From: Trichothermofontia sp964536415
GTDB lineage: Bacteria; Cyanobacteriota; Cyanobacteriia; B231
Assembly (NCBI GenBank): GCA_964536415.1
Contig: CAZHXN010000075.1
Coordinates: forward strand, 1 to 20,628
Reading direction: 5' to 3'
DNA length: 20,628 bases
The notes under the pieces are model-generated. The model did no database searches, was not told the origin of the DNA, and worked only from the letters and a program-made list of their open reading frames with translations. The position numbers were made by a program, and so were the translations under genes. This document shows positions 15,254 to 20,628 of the stretch, piece after piece; within the stretch, counting starts at the first letter, position 1, and the number at the start of each line of letters is the position of its first letter.

Positions 15254-17491
15254 CTAGCGTCCCATCGGCTCGGTTCGGGTTGGAACCATGACCCCAGAGG
15301 CAGGGGCGGGCGGCGACACGGGCGCAGGGGGCGAAACGGTGGTGAAGTCGGGAATCGGGGGAGGATTTAATAAGCTTTGCCAGCGTTCAATGCGGGCTTG
15401 GGCTTCGCTATAGGCAGGGGTATCTGCCGGGATCTGACGGGCGATCGCAATGGCCCCGGCGAGGTCATAGCCCGATCGGTTATCCGCGATCGCCAGCATT
15501 TGATAACTCCACTGCTGGATAGCCTGATCCGCAGCTGCCCGTAGACCACTTCCCGCCGTGACGCGATCCGCTGTACGCATGGCTGATACCAGAGACGCTG
15601 GAGTGGGCACGCTGGCCTGCTGGTAAGCACTTTGCAGGTTTTGCCGTGCCTCGACTGTCGCCTGCCAATCCCGAATATCCGACTGGGCCTCATCATAGAG
15701 CGTGCGCTGGGACTGGATCTGGTTGGCGATCGCGATCGCACTGGGCAAGTCGCCTTGATTGGCCAAGGTGCGAGCTTGGGCCAAGATCGGTTCATCTTCA
15801 ATACGCTGGATGGCCGTCGTCCACTCCCAAATTTGATCCTGGGCCTTGTCGTAGAGACTGCGTCCCGGTTGGATCTTGCTAGCCTCGTCAATGGCTGCCC
15901 GGAGATCCGCCACCTGACCCGATCGCGCCAATTGTTCTGCCCGATCGAGGTAGGGCCGATCTTGAATCGTTTGCACTTCCCGCGTCCACTTTTGGATATT
16001 GCCCTGGGCCTGCTCCCAGCGGGGATGATCACTGGGGATCTCCCGTAATTCGGCGATCGCCGCATTGAGGTCCGGAATCAAGCCCGATTGGGCATACCGT
16101 TCGGCCCGTTCCAGACGGATCACATCCTGAATTTCCCGTTGCCAACGGCTGATGAGGGCCTGCGCCTTACCGTAATAGGGCCGATCAGGACGCAATTTCT
16201 GCACCTGGGCGATCGCCCGCTCCAATCCCGTCGTCGTATTTCCCAACCACGCATCGGCTTGAGCCTGAGCAAGGGTAATAAAGTCCTGCTTCTCCTGCTC
16301 CAGTTGGGCCGACGCTGGAATTTTACGGGCAATATCGAGGGCTTGGTCAAGATCCTGGCGATCGAGGGCAGATTGGGCCAAGTCCAACATTTGGTTCCCA
16401 AAATTCTTCAGTTCTGCCTGGGCTTCCTGGTAATAGAAGCTATCGGCGGACAACGCTTGGGCCAGCTTGATCGCCTTGAGCAGGTTATCCAGCCCCCCAG
16501 CCTCCGCCAGGGCGCGGGCCTCCGCTAGCTTTTGCCCATCCTCACGAGCCGCCTGGATCGTCTGGTTCAATTCGTCATATTTCACCGTCTCCCAGTAGGT
16601 ATTGCCCACCGACAGCAACCCGGTCGCCACCCGAAAGGCCGCCCGCCAGTTCTCCTTCCGCAGTTCCGCCTCGGCCTCGGCATAAATGGTCTCCGCATTG
16701 GACCAAATTTGTCGCCACCGTTCAATCTGATGTTGGGCCACCTCCCCTAACGTCCGGGTCTCATCCTCCGGATCAGGCACCTCGGCGGGGACTTGCTCCG
16801 CGATCGCGATCGCCTCAGACAAATTCCCCATCTGGAACGTATCCTCGGCCACCTTCAGTAAATCTAGGGACCACTGGCGAATATTTTGATTAATCTCCGT
16901 GCGGAGGGGGTGATCCTTGGGCAGGCTGTTGACCAGTTCGATCGCTTCCAGTAAGTCCTTGGCTGTCTGCTTACTGGCCGCCAGTTGGGCGCAATAGAGC
17001 CGCAGGGAGGCAGACGCCGTGGGCCAGAAAATGCGAGGGCAGTTGGGCACGGCTGGCAGCTTGAGCAGCATGGCCAGTGCCAAAATCGTTAGTCCCCCCG
17101 TGGTTGCCAGGGACGCGGTAATCCAAAAGCGCCATCCCGGTCGCCAGCGACCACTCGTTATTTGGGTCATCAACCCTTGCCAGCGACGGGGAGGGGGAGC
17201 GTCGGGCATCGGCGGAGAGGCGGACGGTGGGGGCGTTTGCCACGGATCAGGCTCGATCGCCGCGAAGGGGGGTTGGCCATAGCCGGGGGGTACCCTTTCC
17301 GGCGGGATAACCTCCCGGTGGGGGGGGGAGGAGGGCGGTACGGCCCGCAGGGGGTCATGGATACGCTTGGGCAGACGCACATCTGGCGGCATGGCACTAC
17401 CCGTTGGATCAGGTCTCTGGGGGGTAGGCTGCCGATGGGGTTCAGAAGAGGGCTGCTGCCCGTAGGGATCACGTTGCGGATCGCGCGTCAT
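15254..17491 (-). CDS. Membrane-anchored protein with Trp-spaced helical repeats
   Basis: A 745-residue protein of unknown function. The first 120 residues are Pro-, Arg- and Ser-rich and probably disordered. One membrane helix follows (about 122-144, ITASLATTGGLTILALAMLL), placing the N-terminus in the cytoplasm and the rest in the periplasm or lumen if the positive-inside rule holds. The remainder (about 160-710) is helical and repetitive: each unit ends in a pattern like Y-x-x-A-Q-x-x-I-x-x-W, with Trp at 207, 259, 450, 502, 557, 609, 661 and 704, mostly 52 residues apart. The tail is Pro-rich. Similar cyanobacterial proteins are often labelled chromosome segregation ATPase, but I see no Walker motif here. 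The ATG at 17491 has no clear Shine-Dalgarno. It appears to be a single-gene unit. Confidence 0.85.
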   Translation of the reverse strand: MTRDPQRDPYGQQPSSEPHRQPTPQRPDPTGSAMPPDVRLPKRIHDPLRAVPPSSPPHREVIPPERVPPGYGQPPFAAIEPDPWQTPPPSASPPMPDAPPPRRWQGLMTQITSGRWRPGWRFWITASLATTGGLTILALAMLLKLPAVPNCPRIFWPTASASLRLYCAQLAASKQTAKDLLEAIELVNSLPKDHPLRTEINQNIRQWSLDLLKVAEDTFQMGNLSEAIAIAEQVPAEVPDPEDETRTLGEVAQHQIERWRQIWSNAETIYAEAEAELRKENWRAAFRVATGLLSVGNTYWETVKYDELNQTIQAAREDGQKLAEARALAEAGGLDNLLKAIKLAQALSADSFYYQEAQAELKNFGNQMLDLAQSALDRQDLDQALDIARKIPASAQLEQEKQDFITLAQAQADAWLGNTTTGLERAIAQVQKLRPDRPYYGKAQALISRWQREIQDVIRLERAERYAQSGLIPDLNAAIAELREIPSDHPRWEQAQGNIQKWTREVQTIQDRPYLDRAEQLARSGQVADLRAAIDEASKIQPGRSLYDKAQDQIWEWTTAIQRIEDEPILAQARTLANQGDLPSAIAIANQIQSQRTLYDEAQSDIRDWQATVEARQNLQSAYQQASVPTPASLVSAMRTADRVTAGSGLRAAADQAIQQWSYQMLAIADNRSGYDLAGAIAIARQIPADTPAYSEAQARIERWQSLLNPPPIPDFTTVSPPAPVSPPAPASGVMVPTRTEPMGR

Positions 17492-17680
17492 AGGTCATTT
17501 CGCCAAGCAGTACCACCATCATAAGTCCCCATCTTAAGTCCCTTCCGCTTTTGCGTCCCCCCTTACCCAGTGATCGGTTCCAACTTTACGCTCAGGCGTG
17601 AGGGATCTGCTAGCCGTTTGCTGCCTACCTGCCCATTCTCCCCTTGTCTTGAATGCCCCCCTCAGCCGCCTTAAGCACCG
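17492..17680. other. Spacer between the DUF1614 gene and the repeat-protein gene
   Basis: This 189-base spacer should contain the end of the TPR-msrP-DUF1614 transcript and the promoter of the repeat-protein gene. TTAAGTCCC (17533-17541) is preceded by a related ATAAGTCCCC (17521-17530). I see no convincing intrinsic terminator and no ORF. Confidence 0.4.
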
Positions 17681-18349
17681 TCAGGTTAACAGCAGAGCAA
17701 ATAACCCACACAGGACAATGCCATCAAATACACCGGCCCCCCCAATGCTTAGTACCCCCGCAGACATTTTGTCAACTTCCGGTAAATGCAATAGATCAGC
17801 ACCGATTAAGGTTCCCAGAACGCCACCGGCAAAGGCGATCGCGGGCGCATTGGCCCCCGCTAACAGGATGGCCAGGAAGGAAGCGGTTAAGGGGGCAATC
17901 AGGGCATTCATCTGGATACCAATCCCCGGCACAATTTGGGCTGAAAAATAGCTGACGATCGTAACAGCCGCCGTCACGATGACAATCATCCAGGGATCGG
18001 AACGGGTGAATTCATACAGGGCCAATAGGGTGGGAATCAGGCCGCCCCCCACATTCAACGCAACGATCGTGCGTTGCTCAAGCCGACGCAGGGGAATCCC
18101 CCAAAAGCGGGCACTCCACAGATCCACCAGATCGGCCACGATCGGAACACTAGAAACCCGTTCGTAGAGAGGGATATTGATCGTACTGCCCAGAACGATC
18201 GCAAGGCAGATCAACAAGGCGGCATTGGGTGAAAAGCCTAACTTGGCCACCGCAACTTCCACCACCTCCAGGGCAATCACCAGCCAGATGAAGGGGAAAA
18301 GGAACAGTAACAGTAAAAACAGGATGACGGTAACGGGTAGATAAATCAT
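17681..18349 (-). CDS. DUF1614 family integral membrane protein
   Basis: A 222-residue polytopic membrane protein of the DUF1614 family. It begins with a very hydrophobic helix (VILFLLLLFLFPFIWLVIAL) and has about six to seven membrane segments, at roughly 5-28, 42-61, 94-113, 120-140, 148-166, 168-186 and 199-221. Characteristic stretches include STINIPLYERVS, NVGGGLIPTLLALY and GGAGVFDGIVLCGLF. The family has no assigned function. There is no di-histidine pattern that would suggest a haem-binding MsrQ-type protein. The start lies 13 bases after the msrP stop, so it is the last gene of the TPR-msrP-DUF1614 operon. The ATG has no Shine-Dalgarno, consistent with translational coupling. Confidence 0.88.
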   Translation of the reverse strand: MIYLPVTVILFLLLLFLFPFIWLVIALEVVEVAVAKLGFSPNAALLICLAIVLGSTINIPLYERVSSVPIVADLVDLWSARFWGIPLRRLEQRTIVALNVGGGLIPTLLALYEFTRSDPWMIVIVTAAVTIVSYFSAQIVPGIGIQMNALIAPLTASFLAILLAGANAPAIAFAGGVLGTLIGADLLHLPEVDKMSAGVLSIGGAGVFDGIVLCGLFALLLT

Positions 18350-18362
18350 ACGCAGTCGGGGA

Positions 18363-19361
18363 CTAGGCGGTATACAGATCCCTCACCCACTCGGCATAGC
18401 CGTTATACAACAAAGTCGGGCGTTCCTCCCAACTCAGGCCCGGTCCGGTTGAAATAAATCGTTCGGTTTTCTGGGACCAGCGGGGATGGGGAACCTCCGG
18501 CTCCACGTTGGCCAGAAAGCCATATTCGTGGGGTTGCACTGTATGCCAGAACGTTTTCGGCTCCGTTTCGACAAACTCAATCTTGACGATCGCCTTCGCC
18601 CCCTTAAAACCATACTTCCAAGGCAACACCATGCGAATAGGGGCACCGTGCTGCTTGGGTAACTGCTTGCCGTACAACCCCACCGCAAAAAAGGCTAACT
18701 CATTCGCCATTTCTTCAAGGCGTAACCCCTCCGTATAGGGCCAGGGGTAGAACGACGAGAATAACCCCACGACCTCCTGGGGGTCATAAAACGAGGTAAA
18801 GCGCACAAACTTGGCGGCTGGCATGGGTTCCACTTGGGCCAATAGGGCACGCATCGGAAACCCGATCCAGGGCAAGACCATTGACCACGCCTCCACACAC
18901 CGGAAGCGGTAGACCCGCTCTTCGAGGGGGAAGTCGTGCAGCAACGCCTCCAGGGTGTAAGTACGTGGGTATTTCACTAATCCCGTCACCTCGACGGACC
19001 ACGGATCGGTTGGTAATTTTTGCGCCGCTTGCCACACCGACTTCCCACTGCCGAACTCGTAGTAGTTGTTGTATTGCCCTGCCAATGCCCGATCGGTGAT
19101 GGGCTGATCGACCGCTGCAAAGCGGGGATTTATCCAATACGGCTCCAGACTAGGGGTATCCAGCGTTGCTGCCAGTTGGGGATTATCAGCAGATTGGGAC
19201 AGGGCACTCTGCTGACAGCCCGCGATCGCCGGTAGACTCATCCCCCCCAAGCCAGCCGCCACGATCGCTCTGAGGATCTGGCGACGGTTCAGATAGGCCA
19301 CCTCTGGGGTGACCGCCTGCTCTGGCAGGTGCCAACGGGGGGGAATGCGAATCAGGGTCAT
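18363..19361 (-). CDS. msrP: Protein-methionine-sulfoxide reductase catalytic subunit MsrP
   Basis: A 332-residue molybdopterin enzyme of the sulfite-oxidase fold (YedY/MsrP), which reduces oxidised methionines in periplasmic proteins. The twin-arginine signal is NRRQILRAI with Arg26-Arg27, followed by a hydrophobic segment to about residue 48. The molybdenum ligand is Cys155 in YRFRCVEAWSMVLPW, and the EFGSGKSVW, GFPMRALL and GLRLEEMANELAFFAVGLYG regions are characteristic. The signal region ends in AIAGC with Cys49, which fits a lipobox, so the mature enzyme might be a Tat-exported lipoprotein; this is unproven. The ATG overlaps the TGA of the TPR gene (ATGA), indicating translational coupling. 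The usual haem partner MsrQ is not in the window. Downstream is a DUF1614 membrane protein. Confidence 0.94.
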   Translation of the reverse strand: MTLIRIPPRWHLPEQAVTPEVAYLNRRQILRAIVAAGLGGMSLPAIAGCQQSALSQSADNPQLAATLDTPSLEPYWINPRFAAVDQPITDRALAGQYNNYYEFGSGKSVWQAAQKLPTDPWSVEVTGLVKYPRTYTLEALLHDFPLEERVYRFRCVEAWSMVLPWIGFPMRALLAQVEPMPAAKFVRFTSFYDPQEVVGLFSSFYPWPYTEGLRLEEMANELAFFAVGLYGKQLPKQHGAPIRMVLPWKYGFKGAKAIVKIEFVETEPKTFWHTVQPHEYGFLANVEPEVPHPRWSQKTERFISTGPGLSWEERPTLLYNGYAEWVRDLYTA

Positions 19362-20440
19362 GCTGTCTCGTCGTCACTATCCACTGCGATCGCGTCGGCT
19401 GCACTGTAGCCATTAGCCGTTGCCGCCATCATCCCATTATCCCCCGTCTCGCTTGCCGACGCTGCGATGGCTTCGGCGACTTCGGCGGCCAGTTCCGGCT
19501 CCTTCAGAAATGCTTGAAACGGCTTCCGGCGGCGAATACTGCTGAAGTGAGCATCCCCAGCGGCCTTATCCCGGTAGTCCTCATCCCCCCACTGCAACGC
19601 CTCCCGCAGGCAGGCGATCGCCTGCTCCACGAGCCGTTGATGGGCATAGCAACTCGCCAGGGCATACCAGACATTGGCTTGCTGGGGCCGTAGGGTCAGG
19701 GCTTCTTGAAAACTGTTGACGGCTTCGTTATAGTGCCGTGCTTCGAGCAGTGCCTGACCGCGCCGATACCACCCCCAAAAGTCCCCCGGACGCAGTTCCA
19801 GCGCCCGATCGTAACTGGCAACAGCTTCGGCGTTGCGCTCGGCATGGCGTAGAACATTGGCGCGCCGATACCAGGCCCAATAGTCCTCCGGGCGCAATTC
19901 AATCGCCCGATCGTAGCTCTCGATCGCGGCATCAAAGCGTTGTAAGTGATCCAAACAATTCCCCCGTTGGTACCAGGCCCAATAGTCATCGGGGCGCTCT
20001 GTGATGGCATTGCTATAGCTATCCACCGCTTCTTCATAGCGTTCCAGGTCTTCCAGAACGCTGCCGCGATGATACCAGGCCCAATAGTTCGCCGCATCCA
20101 GTTCCAGCGCCCGATCGTAACTGGCGATCGCGGCTTCAAAGTCCTTGGCCCGCCGTTGGACATCGCCCTGGTGAGACCAGTGGGCAACTTGGGCCGCAAT
20201 ATCCACTGCTGCTGCTTTGGGGGCAGCCGCCACGACGGGTTCTGAGTTTGCGGCTGTCCGATCCCTATCCTCATCCGGGGGCGTCGTGCGATCATCCAGC
20301 GACGGGCTGACCGCCGCACTGTCCAGGTTGGTGCTGTCTAGCAGGAGATTATCCAGAGAGGCACTGTGGTTGTCCAGGCTGGTGCTGTCCTGGGTTGCTG
20401 GGGAGATAGGGGGCTTAAGACGAGAGTTTCTTGTAGGCAT
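19358..20440 (-). CDS. TPR repeat protein
   Basis: A 360-residue protein (381 if the TTG at 20503 is used). Six consecutive tetratricopeptide repeats of 34 residues span about 84-287 of the short form; four start with the YWAWY-type signature and end with RAIELRPED-like segments. TPR arrays bind other proteins. The N-terminus is Ser/Leu/Asp-rich low complexity (SLDNHSASLDN, STNLDS) and the C-terminus is Ala/Glu-rich and acidic. No signal peptide is seen, so it is probably cytoplasmic. The ATG at 20440 is preferred; TTG 20503 has AAGGGGA close upstream but would be almost leaderless if TATACT at 20514-20519 is the -10 box. It is the first gene of the operon and overlaps msrP by four bases. A role as chaperone or assembly factor for MsrP is possible but not shown. 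Confidence 0.88.
   Translation of the reverse strand: MPTRNSRLKPPISPATQDSTSLDNHSASLDNLLLDSTNLDSAAVSPSLDDRTTPPDEDRDRTAANSEPVVAAAPKAAAVDIAAQVAHWSHQGDVQRRAKDFEAAIASYDRALELDAANYWAWYHRGSVLEDLERYEEAVDSYSNAITERPDDYWAWYQRGNCLDHLQRFDAAIESYDRAIELRPEDYWAWYRRANVLRHAERNAEAVASYDRALELRPGDFWGWYRRGQALLEARHYNEAVNSFQEALTLRPQQANVWYALASCYAHQRLVEQAIACLREALQWGDEDYRDKAAGDAHFSSIRRRKPFQAFLKEPELAAEVAEAIAASASETGDNGMMAATANGYSAADAIAVDSDDETA
20320..20390. repeat. Intragenic direct repeat in the TPR gene
   Basis: TGTCCAGG-t/c-TGGTGCTGTC occurs at 20320-20339 and 20371-20390 with one mismatch in 20 bases. It encodes the repeated DSTxLDS/N segments of the low-complexity N-terminus and probably arose by slippage or local duplication. 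Confidence 0.6.
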
Positions 20441-20513
20441 AACCAGTGATTTTGTAGTTGATTGCGGTTGCGGGCGGGTCTTGCGGGCAGGTCTTGAGGT
20501 CAATCTTCCCCTT

Positions 20514-20519
20514 GAGTAT
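20514..20519 (-). promoter_or_regulatory. Possible -10 box of the TPR-msrP-DUF1614 operon
   Basis: TATACT on the minus strand, 74 bases before the ATG at 20440. A TTGCGC lies about 15 bases upstream, a weak -35 match at short spacing. Assignment is tentative. Confidence 0.35.
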
Positions 20520-20607
20520 AGAAAGTGAGGCGATCGCGCAAGATTTCTTTTACTTAATTCTTATACAGCGTTCCCCAAGTCTCTGAAGGCCAGAAGCACC
20601 TGATGAA

Positions 20608-20627
20608 CAATTGGCTCAAGCCAATTG
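20608..20627. promoter_or_regulatory. Perfect 9-2-9 palindrome at the window end
   Basis: CAATTGGCT and AGCCAATTG are perfect inverted repeats around CA. The site lies about 90 bases upstream of the proposed -10 box of the TPR operon. It may be an operator, or the end of a gene outside the window; no T-run is visible on either side within the window. Confidence 0.4.
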
Positions 20628-20628
20628 C

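Overview
The window is chromosomal DNA from a cyanobacterium of moderately high GC. The evidence is the very frequent HIP1 octamer GCGATCGC and its CGATCG core (for example at 84-91), the scarcity of strong Shine-Dalgarno sites, a gene set typical of cyanobacteria (GAF-free FHA/PAS signalling proteins, FHA-linked class A PBP, DUF1614, a WAWY-type TPR protein, a TpsB porin with a proline-rich linker), and two kinds of short palindromic repeat that are familiar from cyanobacterial intergenic DNA. I cannot name the genus. There is no rRNA, tRNA, CRISPR array, transposase or prophage gene, and no gene in the window looks broken.

Layout from left to right. 1-815: 3' part of rsmH, cut by the window edge, followed by a palindromic repeat (896-972). 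1003-1509 (-): DUF985 cupin. 1951-7155 (+): a two-gene unit made of an FHA-PAS-PAS-GGDEF-EAL cyclic-di-GMP enzyme and, 15 bases later, a class A penicillin-binding protein with two cytoplasmic FHA domains. 7152-8168 (-): aldo/keto reductase whose stop codon overlaps that of the PBP. 8287-8407: hairpin-rich repeat. 8466-9098 (-) and 9223-10101 (+): a class I methyltransferase and a fructosamine-kinase-family protein, divergent. 10303-12537 (-): a TpsB/Omp85 outer-membrane transporter, a 49-codon ORF with a perfect Shine-Dalgarno, and a strong intrinsic terminator right after it. 12538-12847: an AT-rich spacer with repeated GCTAATTTTT. 12848-14014 (+): a U32-family protein lacking the Fe-S cysteines. 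14302-15087 (-): YebC/PmpR regulator, possibly followed by a small gene. 15254-17491 (-): a large membrane-anchored protein with Trp-spaced repeats. 17681-20440 (-): an operon of TPR protein, MsrP methionine sulfoxide reductase and DUF1614 membrane protein.

How they fit together. Several genes serve the cell envelope: PBP (peptidoglycan synthesis), TpsB (outer membrane), MsrP (repair of oxidised periplasmic proteins) and the two membrane proteins. The aldo/keto reductase and fructosamine kinase suggest carbonyl and glycation handling. The most suggestive functional link is the FHA cyclic-di-GMP enzyme next to the FHA-PBP: both could be read by Ser/Thr phosphorylation, tying signalling to wall synthesis (inference). 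The least explained element is the 49-residue ORF between tpsB and the terminator.
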